Notes: generated by a model not told the origin, from the letters alone. Shown: positions 28,634 through 38,922, counted from the first letter of the stretch. The stretch is 64,000 bases of DNA from Hungatella sp. UBA7603 (GCA_002478865.1 DLJZ01000027.1:124001-188000); one strand, 5' to 3'. Made by a program: numbers and translations.

Positions 28634-29911
28634 TTACATTGGAAACATCAGGAGTGAACCAGCGGTCAAAGCAATCAAACGAATAAAGTATTGGGGAATC
28701 GTAAATTTCCAGAATTCCGATATCTTATAATTTCCAACCCCCATAACCATTGCAGGCATACCATCGATAGGAAGGAAATGTCCACACCAGCCAGATATTA
28801 CGATTGCACATGCGGCAGCAGTAGGATCAAGTCCAAGACTCGTACATGTAGCTATTGCAAGAGGTGTAAATACATAAACGGTTCCAATGGTTGATCCCGT
28901 CATTGTTGCCAGCACGCTTGTAAGAATACAGAACGCAAGGATCATAAGGAAAGGATTGATGTTTGTTCCAAGCATACCTGCTACGGTGGAACCAACAAGA
29001 TTGGTTAATCCAGTACTTCCAAGTGCATCAGCAATCCCGATAACGCCGGCTGACATCAGTATGATAGGCGCACATATTGCATCACGTATTTCTTTAAAAT
29101 CCATAACTCCAATAACAAGAATTACTGCTACAGACAAACCAGGAATTGCATAACCTGCATCACCAATAAAGCTCTGAAGTATCATTCCGATTACGGCAGC
29201 TACGAAAGCAACATATGTTACCTGCTCTTTCCACTTAGGCAGAGTACTAACAGTTTCTCCTTGAGCCTTAGCCGCATCTGTTGCTTTAGCAATGGGATGA
29301 TCTGGAAGAAACTTGTACTGAATCACACAGTTAAGCAGAAAACCAAGAGACAGTATTAAGTTAATAATTGCAAACTTAACGACTGATACCTGGGCAAGAA
29401 CACCTGCACTGTTCAGTACAGCAATTACGATTCCATACTGCAACGCAGTGTTAAATGGAAGTAATGGGTGGTTCGCTGCAAATCCAGCCGTCATAATGAC
29501 TTTTGATGGAGGAAGCTGTTTGTTTTCTGGTAACGTTGAAAGTAAACCAATGGTCAGAACGTAGTATGCAGTGGAACCAGTTCCGAACAAACTGCATCCA
29601 ATCATAACGATTAAAATTATCATTAAAAACGCTTTAAATTTTCCCTTATTTGCTATGTTAAACATAGAGTTCTTAAAGGCAGTAATAAAACTCGTCTTTT
29701 GAAGTGCTGCAATAATTGCCATAAATTCAGCAAGCATAATAATTGTAGAATTTGAAAATCCAGCAAATGCGCCCTTAATATCAGTGATTCCAAAAATGAC
29801 AAGTAATAGGCATGCTAGTAATGGAGGCGCGCCGAATGGTAGTTTGTCTGTCATAATCAGTATAATCATGAATACAGTGATTGCTAATGCAATGATCATT
29901 TGAGGTGTCAT
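28634..29911 (-). CDS. SLC13/DASS-family anion permease
   Basis: A 425-residue permease with about 11 membrane helices. It shows ion-transporter superfamily features: LPFGAPPLLACLLLVIFGI, SNSTIIMLAEFMAIIAAL, and a second-half TGSTIGTVYVFTPLA resembling the SNT-type motif. Relatives import di- and tricarboxylates or sulfate with Na+. It lies upstream of the VOC gene and downstream of the sialidase-like gene on the same strand. Import of a carboxylated sugar fragment would fit the nearby acid-sugar kinase; this is inferred from position only. Confidence 0.8.
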   Translation of the reverse strand: MTPQMIIALAITVFMIILIMTDKLPFGAPPLLACLLLVIFGITDIKGAFAGFSNSTIIMLAEFMAIIAALQKTSFITAFKNSMFNIANKGKFKAFLMIILIVMIGCSLFGTGSTAYYVLTIGLLSTLPENKQLPPSKVIMTAGFAANHPLLPFNTALQYGIVIAVLNSAGVLAQVSVVKFAIINLILSLGFLLNCVIQYKFLPDHPIAKATDAAKAQGETVSTLPKWKEQVTYVAFVAAVIGMILQSFIGDAGYAIPGLSVAVILVIGVMDFKEIRDAICAPIILMSAGVIGIADALGSTGLTNLVGSTVAGMLGTNINPFLMILAFCILTSVLATMTGSTIGTVYVFTPLAIATCTSLGLDPTAAACAIVISGWCGHFLPIDGMPAMVMGVGNYKISEFWKFTIPQYFIRLIALTAGSLLMFPM

Positions 29912-30046
29912 TTTATTTTCACCCTAGCCTTTCTTGGTGTCATAGTTCACTCTTAACGCTATGTTGCGCATATTTATGACACATTTCGTTATATTTTGGT
30001 GTATGACTTGAGATGTCTCGATTCGTTCCTTCTATAGCAGCAACGA

Positions 30047-31207
30047 TCAGTGGCTCTTAGCAGCTGTGGGGTTATACAGACCAACCTGCTCACGTTTATC
30101 CCCAAGAATATCTTTCTCACTGAACGTTATATACTTTACTCCTTTGCGAGTACGTGCTGCATATGCAAGATGTAACATTCCATCTTCACTTTGCATGATA
30201 TATGGATATTCATACTGCTTATTGTTTGTCTTATTCTCATCTCCCATATATCCTTCCCCTCGCTCCATCCAGCGTACAACAGGAAACGTCTGGCCTCCAT
30301 CTTCTGATAGGGCTACCGCCACAGGACAACGAAGTCCTGGCCAGGAAGCTTTACCAGGTTCTGGAGATGGGGTACAGGTTGGATTGTATGCGATAGCAAT
30401 ACGTCCACTCTGAAGCTTTATGGCACTTACGCTGGAGTTGTTATTTGGTAAAGGTGTTGGTACCGGCTCACTCCAGGTCTCTCCCCAGTCAAAGGATTCA
30501 CTTCGATGAATGCGATAAGCTTCTCGGTTTCGCATAAAAGCTACCAAATGTCCTGAATCAAGCTCAACAACATTGGCATGAACATGGCCGTTGCTCTTAG
30601 GCATCATAACTGTTTTCCAGGTTTTTCCTTCATCATGTGAGATACGAAAAACAGTTGGATCTCCAGACAGACCTTCTAGAGAATCGGTACAAATCCAGTT
30701 TGAAAATATCCAAGTACCATTTGAAAGAACCTGAATTGGCTGGCGGCAAAAAGTGCCTTCCTCTGGGAAATATGTTTCATATGGTCCCCAGGTTTTTCCG
30801 CCATCACTGCTTTTCTGGCAGCGAACGACTGCAGTATATTGCATGTTATCTTTCCCCTCTTGACGATCAAGCTGAGCCGTGTACATTGCCCATACCTTAT
30901 GATCAGGACCATAGAAGAGAGAAGGATTTTGCTCACTACGTGTTGGATCGTTGGATATATCTTCTGGAGGCAGCCATTTTGTGCTTCCTTTTGGAAGTAT
31001 GGAACAGATAATATGAACATCAGCACTGCCTTCATAGCTGCCAGCGAACCAACAGCAAAGAAGATCACCATTCGGAAGTTCCAACATTGCCGGGGCGTGG
31101 GCAGTCGGATAGCCACCACTTGGTAACAAAGCTTCATATACTCCCATTTCTTCATTCTCGTAGATTGTTCCATCCCAGGTGAGACCTGGAAGTTTCGGAT
31201 ATTGCAT
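30047..31207 (-). CDS. BNR/Asp-box sialidase-like protein, cytoplasmic
   Basis: A 386-residue six-bladed propeller of the predicted-neuraminidase type. Four Asp-boxes are visible: SSDGGKTW (about 133-140), SHDEGKTW (190-197), SFDWGETW (238-245) and SEDGGQTF (301-308). The start has YPTAHAPAMLELPNGDLL, typical of the BNR_2 group. No signal peptide is present, so it should act inside the cell, unlike classical sialidases. It lies 135 bases upstream of the SLC13 carrier. It could hydrolyse or isomerise an imported glycoside or sugar acid; true sialidase activity is doubtful because no nan genes are near. Confidence 0.75.
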   Translation of the reverse strand: MQYPKLPGLTWDGTIYENEEMGVYEALLPSGGYPTAHAPAMLELPNGDLLCCWFAGSYEGSADVHIICSILPKGSTKWLPPEDISNDPTRSEQNPSLFYGPDHKVWAMYTAQLDRQEGKDNMQYTAVVRCQKSSDGGKTWGPYETYFPEEGTFCRQPIQVLSNGTWIFSNWICTDSLEGLSGDPTVFRISHDEGKTWKTVMMPKSNGHVHANVVELDSGHLVAFMRNREAYRIHRSESFDWGETWSEPVPTPLPNNNSSVSAIKLQSGRIAIAYNPTCTPSPEPGKASWPGLRCPVAVALSEDGGQTFPVVRWMERGEGYMGDENKTNNKQYEYPYIMQSEDGMLHLAYAARTRKGVKYITFSEKDILGDKREQVGLYNPTAAKSH

Positions 31208-31516
31208 ACGTTTCCTCCTTATTGCTAGTAAATATAAAATGTTTAGCGATTACAGTGTATAGCGTCAGATCGATTATCAAGTAGTTGTAATCACCCTCCC
31301 CTCTTCTTCTACTGCCAGTCAGATTGCTGCTTGAGAAGAACTGTTTTATTCTTGATCACATTATGACATATCAGTTGGTAATTTACATCAAAATAAAATC
31401 CAAATATGTTGCATTTTAGAACAATATTGATAAGAATCGTGTTTAAAATTGAAATGCTTTTATAATAACATCATAATTTCTTTCTAAAAATTTCATATTT
31501 TCATCTGATACGCACA

Positions 31517-31557
31517 AAAAAAACGGAAACCAGATCATAATCTGTTTCCGTTTTTTA
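31517..31557. terminator. Terminator after the P-type ATPase; spacer 31208-31617
   Basis: A long stem AAAACGGAAAC/GTTTCCGTTTT, extended inside by CAGAT/ATCTG around a CATA loop, with a T-run on the minus strand. It stops the P-type ATPase mRNA. The other 300 bases of this spacer hold no gene; they should carry the promoter of the sialidase-like gene, which I could not place with confidence. Confidence 0.85.
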
Positions 31558-31617
31558 ATACTTGTATCAATCTTATAACAATGTATTGCGAATGATGCGT
31601 AAGTACATCGTACATCC

Positions 31618-34272
31618 TTACTTATTTTTTAGCTGGCTGCGTCTTACAAGCTTCATGACTTCCATAATTGGAATGATAGAAACAGCAATTAAAATCGCTA
31701 CAAAATATTCCGTTAGTGAAATATGCTCAAACTCAAATGCTCTGCTTAAAAATGGTACATAGATGACTGCAGTGGTCAGTACAAACGACGCTAACAGTGA
31801 CCCAAATAAAAACTTATTTTTGGTCTTTAACCGAAAGATTGACTCATGTCTGGAACGCATATTAAAAGAGTGGAACATCTCAAGAAGGGACAGGGATAAG
31901 AATGCCATAGTCATACCGTCAGCGCTTTCTGCTATTTCCCATAATCCGCTTTCCATATAATGACCTACAAAATATGCCAAAAGAGTAAGAGATCCAATGA
32001 CAGCTCCCTGGAATAATGTTTCACCAGCAACTCCATCTGCAAAGATACCCTCCCCAGCATTTCTTGGATTACGTTTCATGATATCGGCTTCCTGTTCCTC
32101 CATGCCAATTCCTATGGCTGGGAAACAGTCTGTAATTAAGTTTATCCATAATAGATGAACTGGTTTCAATATGGTAAAGCCAAGCAAACTGGCAATGAAG
32201 ACTGCAATGACTTCAGCAAGGTTTGATGATAAGAGAAACTGTATGGCTTTTCTTATATTGTCATAAATACGTCTTCCTTCTGCAACCGCACTTACGATGG
32301 TTGCAAAATTATCATCTGCGAGAACCATATCTGCAACATCCTTAGTAACATCGGTTCCAGTGATTCCCATTCCAACGCCGATATCCGCTTCCTTAATGGA
32401 TGGAGCATCATTAACACCATCTCCAGTCATGGCAGTTACCTTAGATAATCTTTTCCATGTTTTTACAATGCGTACCTTATGCTCTGGCTGCACTCTGGCA
32501 TACACGGAATAATTTTGTATGCTTTTTTCAAGTTGTTCGTCGGACAGCTTATTTAGTTCGGCCCCAGTGATGGCCATACTTTCATCTTCAAGAATACCAA
32601 GCTCTTTTGCAATCGCAACTGCTGTATCCTTATGATCTCCAGTAATCATGATCGCACGAATTCCAGCTTCCTTACATTCAATAATTGCAGATTTCACCTC
32701 AGGTCTTACTGGATCAATCATACCGGATAAGCCAAGGTATATTAAATCATGTTCTATTTCAGCAGGTTCAATAGAAGAAGGCAATTTGGACCATTCTTTC
32801 ATAGAAGCACATAAGACCCGAAGTGCTTTATCTGCCATCTCCTTATTAGATGCAATAATTTCTGTACGGAGTTTATCTGTCATTTCTACTATATTGCCAT
32901 CAACATAAGCCTTGCTGCATCTCTTTAGCACCTCATCTGGAGCACCCTTGGTAAACTGAATGACAGTACCATCAGACTTTTTATGAAGCGTTGACATCAT
33001 TTTTCTAACAGAATCAAAAGGTGCCTCGGCAACTCGAACATATTCCTTCGCAAGCTCTGGCTTTGACAAGCCATTCTTAAATGCATCATTGACTAGTGCA
33101 CATTCTGTAGGCTCTCCGATTGCCTGCGATGTATCTAAATCCATCTCTGCATCAGAGCAAAGGGACATTGCAGTCATAAGAAGCTTATCATCAGAACAGG
33201 AATGTTCTATAACGGTCATCTTATTTTGAGTCAAGGTTCCTGTTTTATCAGAACAAATTATTTGAGTACATCCAAGAGTTTCTACAGCAGTAAGTTTTCT
33301 TATAATTGCATGTTCTTTTGACATTTTTGTAACGCCAATGGAGAGAAGTATGGTAACAACGGCTGCAAGGCCTTCTGGAATAGCAGCTACTGCAAGAGAA
33401 ACGGCTATCATGAACGTATCAATAAGAGCCTCAAGGTGAATTTCACCTCCAGCTATGAGGATTCTTGCAATATCGGTGGCAAACATAACGGCACAGATAG
33501 CCAGAACCATGATGGATAATCCCTTGGAAAGCTGATTAAGCTTTATCTGCAATGGAGTCTCTTCCTCTTTCGCCATGTTAATTGCATCAGCAATACGCCC
33601 AATCTCTGTATCCATTCCTGTATAACATACCACCGCTTTTCCACGTCCATAAACGATGGTTGAGCCTGTATAAACCATATTTTTTCTATCACCGAGAGTA
33701 ACTTCTTCAAAACCAGTTCCTATGACTTTTTCAGTTTTTGTTACAGATGTTGATTCTCCTGTCAGTGCAGCCTCTTCCACTTTTAAACTGGCACACTCCA
33801 TTAATCTTGAATCTGCAGGTACTGCATCACCTGCCTCTAAAAGAATAATATCTCCCGGAACCAGATCTTCGGAACGAACACTTTCAATTTTATCATTTCT
33901 TATTACATTTGATGTAGCTGCTGCCATTTCCTGCAATGCTTCTATGGCGGCTTCTGCTTTTGATTCCTGATATACTCCAAGTGCTGCATTAATGGTAACA
34001 ACAAGAAGAATAATGACAGTATCTATCATGCTTTCCCCCACATAGAGTGAAGTAATTCCAGAGATAACTGCTGCGATAATAAGTACAACGTTCATAAAAT
34101 TAATCAGTTCGTTAAAAAACTTTTGAATTAGGCTGGGTTTCACACCTTCTTTTAATTTATTCAAGCCATATTTTGATTTCCGTTCCTCCACCTGCGCACT
34201 GGAAAGTCCCTGTGTCGATGTTTTAAGATGTTCAAGTACTTCAGAGGACTCCATTAAATACTCTTTTTGCAT
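31618..34272 (-). CDS. Cation-transporting P-type ATPase, Ca2+ (PMCA/SERCA-like) type
   Basis: An 884-residue type II P-ATPase. The phosphorylation motif ICSDKTGTLTQNKM, the TGES motif (ALTGESTSV), KGAPDEVL and MTGDGVNDAPS are all present. In helix 4 it has PEGLAAVV, and helices 5-6 carry SSNLAEVI and NLITDCFPA, fitting Ca2+ export. The N-terminal cation-ATPase domain and the C-terminal four-helix domain are present. The ATG at 34272 has GGGAGA upstream. It is flanked by terminators on both sides, so it is a separate unit inside the acid-sugar region. A metabolic link to that region is not evident. Confidence 0.9.
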   Translation of the reverse strand: MQKEYLMESSEVLEHLKTSTQGLSSAQVEERKSKYGLNKLKEGVKPSLIQKFFNELINFMNVVLIIAAVISGITSLYVGESMIDTVIILLVVTINAALGVYQESKAEAAIEALQEMAAATSNVIRNDKIESVRSEDLVPGDIILLEAGDAVPADSRLMECASLKVEEAALTGESTSVTKTEKVIGTGFEEVTLGDRKNMVYTGSTIVYGRGKAVVCYTGMDTEIGRIADAINMAKEEETPLQIKLNQLSKGLSIMVLAICAVMFATDIARILIAGGEIHLEALIDTFMIAVSLAVAAIPEGLAAVVTILLSIGVTKMSKEHAIIRKLTAVETLGCTQIICSDKTGTLTQNKMTVIEHSCSDDKLLMTAMSLCSDAEMDLDTSQAIGEPTECALVNDAFKNGLSKPELAKEYVRVAEAPFDSVRKMMSTLHKKSDGTVIQFTKGAPDEVLKRCSKAYVDGNIVEMTDKLRTEIIASNKEMADKALRVLCASMKEWSKLPSSIEPAEIEHDLIYLGLSGMIDPVRPEVKSAIIECKEAGIRAIMITGDHKDTAVAIAKELGILEDESMAITGAELNKLSDEQLEKSIQNYSVYARVQPEHKVRIVKTWKRLSKVTAMTGDGVNDAPSIKEADIGVGMGITGTDVTKDVADMVLADDNFATIVSAVAEGRRIYDNIRKAIQFLLSSNLAEVIAVFIASLLGFTILKPVHLLWINLITDCFPAIGIGMEEQEADIMKRNPRNAGEGIFADGVAGETLFQGAVIGSLTLLAYFVGHYMESGLWEIAESADGMTMAFLSLSLLEMFHSFNMRSRHESIFRLKTKNKFLFGSLLASFVLTTAVIYVPFLSRAFEFEHISLTEYFVAILIAVSIIPIMEVMKLVRRSQLKNK

Positions 34273-34365
34273 TTTTCTTCTCCCACTTTTTTTATACAAA
34301 ATTCAACAACATTATTTATTTTACACCAATACCCAAATAAATCCAGTAGGTTTTTCTATCTATTT

Positions 34366-34428
34366 TAAAAATAGTCTGCCCTTTCGCAACGTAAAAATAA
34401 TTTATTCTACATTGCAAAAGAGCAGACT
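34366..34428 (-). terminator. Terminator of the acid-sugar operon
   Basis: AGTCTGC (34373-34379) pairs with GCAGACT (34422-34428), with further pairing of TTTCGCAA and TTGCAAAA inside, followed on the minus strand by ATTTTTAAAA. It ends the ADH-pdxA-kinase-aldolase operon. Confidence 0.8.
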
Positions 34429-34449
34429 TCGATCTGAACAGATTGTTTA

Positions 34450-35358
34450 TTAATTCATACCCTTATCTGTATTTTCCTTAATCACTTTTGAAAGAGCTTC
34501 AATTCCTTCCTCGCAAAGATAATTAAATGGTCTTCTGCAGTCTCCTACTGGATAACCTAACATAGCCACTGCTTTCTTAACAATCGTATTCGGATTGCCA
34601 TATTTAAATACTGCTCTAAAACTAGCAATGGATTCCTGAACCACTTCCGCTTCTTCTAATTTACCCTCAATAAATAAGTTGTAAATAGATGACAATACTT
34701 CTGGATATACATTTGAGCAACCCGCAATACCACCAAAGCCACCTTCTTTCAGGCAAGGAAGTATGAGTGCATCATTTCCGGAAAGTACATAGAAGTCTTT
34801 TTCAAGCTCACGTGTTTCCGTAATATAAGCTTTCAAGTTATCCCAATCACCGCTTGAATCCTTAGCTCCCACTATTAAATCAACGTCCTTTGCAAGTTTT
34901 GCAATGGTTTCAGGAAGTAACTTATTGCCAGTACGAGCAGGAATATTATAAAGTACAATTGGCGTATCAACATGCTTTGCAATTTCAACATAGTGATCAT
35001 ATAATTCTTTCTGTGATGCAACTGCAAAGCTTGGAGTGATAATTGATAAAACATCTGCGCCCAGCTCTTCTGCTTTCTTACTCATACGGATTGTATCTTT
35101 TGTGGATATTAATCCTGATCCAGCATATACAGGTACTCTTCCCTTAACCTGATCGATGGTAGCTTCTAGAACTTCAACCTTTTCGTTTTCGCTTAATATG
35201 TAGCCTTCCCCATTGGTTCCAAATGGGAAAATTCCATGTACTCCACTGCTGATAAGGCGTTCCACCTGATTGCGAAGCTCCACAAGATTTACAGACTCAT
35301 CTGCATTCATTGGTGTTAAAATTGGGGTGATGATACCTTTTAATTCTACTTTCTTCAT
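34450..35358 (-). CDS. DapA/NAL-family class I aldolase (catabolic type likely)
   Basis: A 302-residue TIM-barrel lyase of the dihydrodipicolinate synthase/N-acetylneuraminate lyase superfamily. The Schiff-base Lys is in VGAKDSSGD and the catalytic Tyr in VLYNIPARTG. The early pocket motif is GTNGEGYIL, where biosynthetic DapA usually has GTTGE; this and the gene context favour a catabolic 2-oxo-acid aldolase or dehydratase. It is the last gene of an operon with a DUF1537 kinase, a PdxA-like dehydrogenase and an iron alcohol dehydrogenase. A housekeeping dapA cannot be fully excluded. Confidence 0.8.
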   Translation of the reverse strand: MKKVELKGIITPILTPMNADESVNLVELRNQVERLISSGVHGIFPFGTNGEGYILSENEKVEVLEATIDQVKGRVPVYAGSGLISTKDTIRMSKKAEELGADVLSIITPSFAVASQKELYDHYVEIAKHVDTPIVLYNIPARTGNKLLPETIAKLAKDVDLIVGAKDSSGDWDNLKAYITETRELEKDFYVLSGNDALILPCLKEGGFGGIAGCSNVYPEVLSSIYNLFIEGKLEEAEVVQESIASFRAVFKYGNPNTIVKKAVAMLGYPVGDCRRPFNYLCEEGIEALSKVIKENTDKGMN

Positions 35359-35377
35359 TCTTGTTTTCCTCCTGGAA

Positions 35378-36631
35378 TTATTTCATTATTTTTAGTGCAA
35401 TTCTACACAAAATATCCTCTGTTCCAAATCCCCCAGACTTAGAGATGATCTGTTGGTTATATTCATTCCAAATAAGCTTAGAAACAACTAACCCTGGTTC
35501 TATCTCACATACCGGTTCTATCTGTGTACACCCAACTAGTTTCATGTATCCCATAAGTGTATCTCCTCCTGACATAAGGATGGTTAAATCAACCTTTTCC
35601 TCTGCAAGAGCTTTTACAATATGTCCATGTGCCTGTGGTATCAATGTTCTTAACTCATCAATATTCTTGCTTTTGTCAGCCACGAAATTCACGATATTTT
35701 CTTCCGTGTCAAACGAATCCACAATTACCTTTTTGTTCGTTTTACACGTATTAATAATTTCTTCCAGGAACTTCTTTCCTTCTGAAGTATTGTAATAATC
35801 AGTATCGTACTTCTGCTCCATCGTAAGCCTTTTTCTTATAAAGCCATCATTACGTTCTGCATATTCTAATTGTCTGAGTGTAATCTTATTTAGACTTCCA
35901 CATGCCACATACAAACCATCCGTCTTTTCATAGGATGACACCTCATTGCTATTGCAAAAAACTTTTTCCGCCAATCGCTCTCCAAGCACTGCACAGCCTG
36001 CGATGAGTTTTAGCCCATTCATCTTGACTAATTCGTCTAATCTATGATCAATATCCCTCACAGTTAGTGTGTCGCATACGATTATTTCTGACATGGAATT
36101 CTTCTCAGCCGTAAGGGGTTCTTCTACGCTTTTACAAATAACAGAGATGTCACTCTGATCCTTTATAATGTCTGGTACATACGACTTAGTAACTGGATCA
36201 AATGGATCTTTTCCAAATACACTGTCCTCCAGTAATTCTCCGGATATATAGTGCACTCCACCCTTTGTAATCCTTCCAATCTCTGGATGCCCTGGGAGAA
36301 AATAAATAGGGAAGCCTTTCACCGCATCAGCTACCGCCTGAAGTTCTGAGCCAATATTTCCACGTAAGGCTGAATCTGTCTTTTTAAATATAATTTGAAT
36401 CCCATTTTTGAGCGCCCAATCAGCAATGCTATATACAACCTCATAGGAATCCTTCGCTGACATCGGTCTGGACTCTGAATCTACAACAATAATTTCAGTG
36501 TCTGTTTTTACTTCATTTCCATCCAGCTTACCTTCTGTGAATACCTGAGTGCGAATCCCGCGTTTGGCAAATTGTATGCCAGTATCTAACGCCCCAGTAA
36601 TATCATCTGCTATAATCAACATCTTACCCAT
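35378..36631 (-). CDS. Four-carbon acid-sugar kinase (DUF1537, OtnK/DtnK family)
   Basis: A 417-residue kinase of the DUF1537 family, shown elsewhere to phosphorylate C4 acid sugars such as D-threonate, L-threonate or D-erythronate. The N-terminal domain begins KMLIIADDITGALDTGIQFAKRG and contains KKTDSALRGNIGSEL. The C-terminal nucleotide-binding domain has LMSGGDTLMGYMK and SKSGGFG. I chose the ATG at 36631, with GGAGGGGG upstream. It follows the pdxA-like gene by 18 bases, and that pairing is the hallmark of the D-threonate (DtnK-PdxA2) pathway. Confidence 0.9.
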   Translation of the reverse strand: MGKMLIIADDITGALDTGIQFAKRGIRTQVFTEGKLDGNEVKTDTEIIVVDSESRPMSAKDSYEVVYSIADWALKNGIQIIFKKTDSALRGNIGSELQAVADAVKGFPIYFLPGHPEIGRITKGGVHYISGELLEDSVFGKDPFDPVTKSYVPDIIKDQSDISVICKSVEEPLTAEKNSMSEIIVCDTLTVRDIDHRLDELVKMNGLKLIAGCAVLGERLAEKVFCNSNEVSSYEKTDGLYVACGSLNKITLRQLEYAERNDGFIRKRLTMEQKYDTDYYNTSEGKKFLEEIINTCKTNKKVIVDSFDTEENIVNFVADKSKNIDELRTLIPQAHGHIVKALAEEKVDLTILMSGGDTLMGYMKLVGCTQIEPVCEIEPGLVVSKLIWNEYNQQIISKSGGFGTEDILCRIALKIMK

Positions 36632-36649
36632 ACAATCCCCCTCCACTAT

Positions 36650-37690
36650 TTACTTACTTGATGCTAGGCGGATCGCATAGTCGATTGAATTAGTAAGGCT
36701 TAACTCGCTGGATATTCCCTTTCCCGCTAGGTCAAAACCGGTTCCATGGTCCACAGATACTCTTATAATCGGAATACCAAGTGTTATATTAACGCCTGAT
36801 ACTGCATCCCATTTTTTTAGATCCTTATTATAATTAAAGCCCTTAACCTTTAAAGGAATATGTCCCTGATCATGATACATCGCAACAACGATATCATACC
36901 AGCCGCCTAATGCTTTTGAAAAAATAGTATCAGCAGGTGTTGGTATTCCTTCTGGAATGCAGATACCTTCTGCCATCGCCTCATCAATTGCTGGTTGAAT
37001 TTCTTCTATCTCCTCTGTTCCAAACAGTCCATTTTCGCCACAATGGGGATTTAACCCAGCCACTCCGATTTTCGGATTTTCGATGCCAATGGCTTTACAG
37101 CCCTCATTTGCAATTCTGATAACTTCTAACACTCTGGCCTTTTTTACCTTGTCACAAGCCTGACGAAGGGAAACATGAGTGGATACATGGACCACCCTTA
37201 AATTTTCATGCGCCAGCATCATGGTATACCGATCGGTATGAGTGTATTCTGCATAGATTTCTGTATGTCCTGAGTAATGATGTCCAGCCATGTTGATTGC
37301 TTCTTTATTTAATGCATTGGTTACGGTCGCATCAATGGATCCACTCATTGCAAGCTCAATTACTTTGACAACATACTGAAATGCTGCCTCCCCGCACATC
37401 TTAGATATCTTTCCATAGATATGTTTATCCATATCAACCATACCCATGTCATATACATCAATGGTTCCATATTCAAAGACTGCATCTTCCACTTTTTTTA
37501 CCGCATGGATTTTTATCTCATTTTCTTTATTCAGTCTTTTTACGATCTCTTCCATACAACTGGCATCACCGATTATGATAGGACGACACGTTTCATATAC
37601 ATCTTTATCAAGCAATACCTTTACGGATAACTCAGATCCATTTCCAGCAGGATCACCCATAGTGATTCCGATAATCGGTCTTTTCTTCAT
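36650..37690 (-). CDS. PdxA-family 4-phospho-acid-sugar dehydrogenase (PdxA2-like)
   Basis: A 346-residue member of the 4-hydroxythreonine-4-phosphate dehydrogenase family. Metal-binding His residues sit in GHHYSGHTEIYAEYT and MYHDQGHIPLK; the start is ITMGDPAGNGSEL and the end has SVDHGTGFDLAGKG. In the vitamin B6 pathway PdxA oxidises phospho-hydroxythreonine. Next to a DUF1537 kinase, however, the known role is oxidation and decarboxylation of 4-phospho-D-threonate or -erythronate to dihydroxyacetone phosphate. That role is preferred here. Confidence 0.9.
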   Translation of the reverse strand: MKKRPIIGITMGDPAGNGSELSVKVLLDKDVYETCRPIIIGDASCMEEIVKRLNKENEIKIHAVKKVEDAVFEYGTIDVYDMGMVDMDKHIYGKISKMCGEAAFQYVVKVIELAMSGSIDATVTNALNKEAINMAGHHYSGHTEIYAEYTHTDRYTMMLAHENLRVVHVSTHVSLRQACDKVKKARVLEVIRIANEGCKAIGIENPKIGVAGLNPHCGENGLFGTEEIEEIQPAIDEAMAEGICIPEGIPTPADTIFSKALGGWYDIVVAMYHDQGHIPLKVKGFNYNKDLKKWDAVSGVNITLGIPIIRVSVDHGTGFDLAGKGISSELSLTNSIDYAIRLASSK

Positions 37691-37703
37691 TGTCTCACCT
37701 TCC

Positions 37704-38858
37704 TTATTTAAGAACCTTTAAGTAAATGTTTCTTATATCTTCAAGGCTTAATTCCTTCCTATTATTAACAAGTAATCTCTGTTGTTTGCTTCCTGCCTCT
37801 ACTAAAGTTTCCAAATCTTCCTTTTTAACACCAAATTCTTTTAAATCTGTAGGAATGTTGGTACACTTCACAATGTCAGCAATCTGATCAATGACATACT
37901 GTGCTTTCTCAGATATTGTTTTTGCTGAGAGACCATGAAATACTGCATCATATAACTTAGCAAGTCTGTCTTCACATGCATCTTTATTAAATTCCATAAC
38001 ATGTGCAAATAAAATTGCATTGGATACACCATGAGCAATATGATATTTTCCTCCAAGGGGATAAGATAACGCATGAACTGCTGTTGTACCGCTTCCAGTA
38101 ATGGCTACTCCACCATAAAAGGCACCTAAAAGCAGATTGTTTTTTGCATCTAAATTATCAGCATTAGCATAAGCTTCTCTGATATTATTAAAAATCAATT
38201 TCGCTCCTGCAAGTGCATATGTGTCAGATAATGGAGTTGCTTTTTTTGATGTATAACACTCCACGACGTGAGCCAGCGCATCCACACCAGTCGCTGCGAC
38301 GATTGATTTTGGAAGCTTCTTTATGAAATTTGGATCAAGAATCACATAATCCGGTATCATATTATCATTTACAATTCCTTTTTTCGATTGCTCTTCTGGA
38401 ATTGCAACAATTGCATTACAAGTCGCTTCGGAACCAGTACCACAGGTAGTTGGAATCATGATTGTTTTTAATTGTTTTCTTGCCTGAGTTGGATCATCTA
38501 ATAAATCTTTTACGGAGTAATTAGCACCTTTTAAAACAGAGCAAAGTTTTGCGACGTCCATAACGCTTCCGCCGCCAATGGCAATAATCAGATCACCATC
38601 ATAATCCTCGACTTCTTTCATCACTCTTTCTGCATCCTGGTAAGCAGGTTCTGGTGTTAAACTATCATATACTCTGTACTGGGTATTCGTTTCATCTAAC
38701 AGGTTTGTCAAAATATCTAAGAGTCCATGGTCGCGTATCCCTTTATCTGTAAATATAATTATTTTCTTTGAGTCTTCCTTCTTAATTATGGCATTTACAT
38801 GTTCAATACATCCTTCTCCGCCATATACGTAAGATGGAATTTTAATTTGGTAGCTCAT
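37704..38858 (-). CDS. Iron-containing alcohol dehydrogenase
   Basis: A 384-residue group III dehydrogenase. The NAD(P) motif GGGSVMDVAKL and the iron ligands in HALSYPLGGKYHIAHGVSNAI are clear. The first gene of the acid-sugar operon, it starts 14 bases before pdxA's upstream end. Its place suggests oxidation of a sugar alcohol or reduction of an aldehyde released by the aldolase; the substrate is not defined by sequence. Confidence 0.88.
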   Translation of the reverse strand: MSYQIKIPSYVYGGEGCIEHVNAIIKKEDSKKIIIFTDKGIRDHGLLDILTNLLDETNTQYRVYDSLTPEPAYQDAERVMKEVEDYDGDLIIAIGGGSVMDVAKLCSVLKGANYSVKDLLDDPTQARKQLKTIMIPTTCGTGSEATCNAIVAIPEEQSKKGIVNDNMIPDYVILDPNFIKKLPKSIVAATGVDALAHVVECYTSKKATPLSDTYALAGAKLIFNNIREAYANADNLDAKNNLLLGAFYGGVAITGSGTTAVHALSYPLGGKYHIAHGVSNAILFAHVMEFNKDACEDRLAKLYDAVFHGLSAKTISEKAQYVIDQIADIVKCTNIPTDLKEFGVKKEDLETLVEAGSKQQRLLVNNRKELSLEDIRNIYLKVLK

Positions 38859-38922
38859 TTCAGTTCCTCCTAGTTATTTTATTTTCTCGTCTCAATATAA
38901 AACATTTTGTCTTTATACCTAT

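Noticed and set aside
30047..31207. True extracellular sialidase with a nan operon
   Set aside because: No signal peptide, no nanE, nanK or sialic acid carrier nearby; the DapA-like gene is in an acid-sugar operon and not a nan operon.
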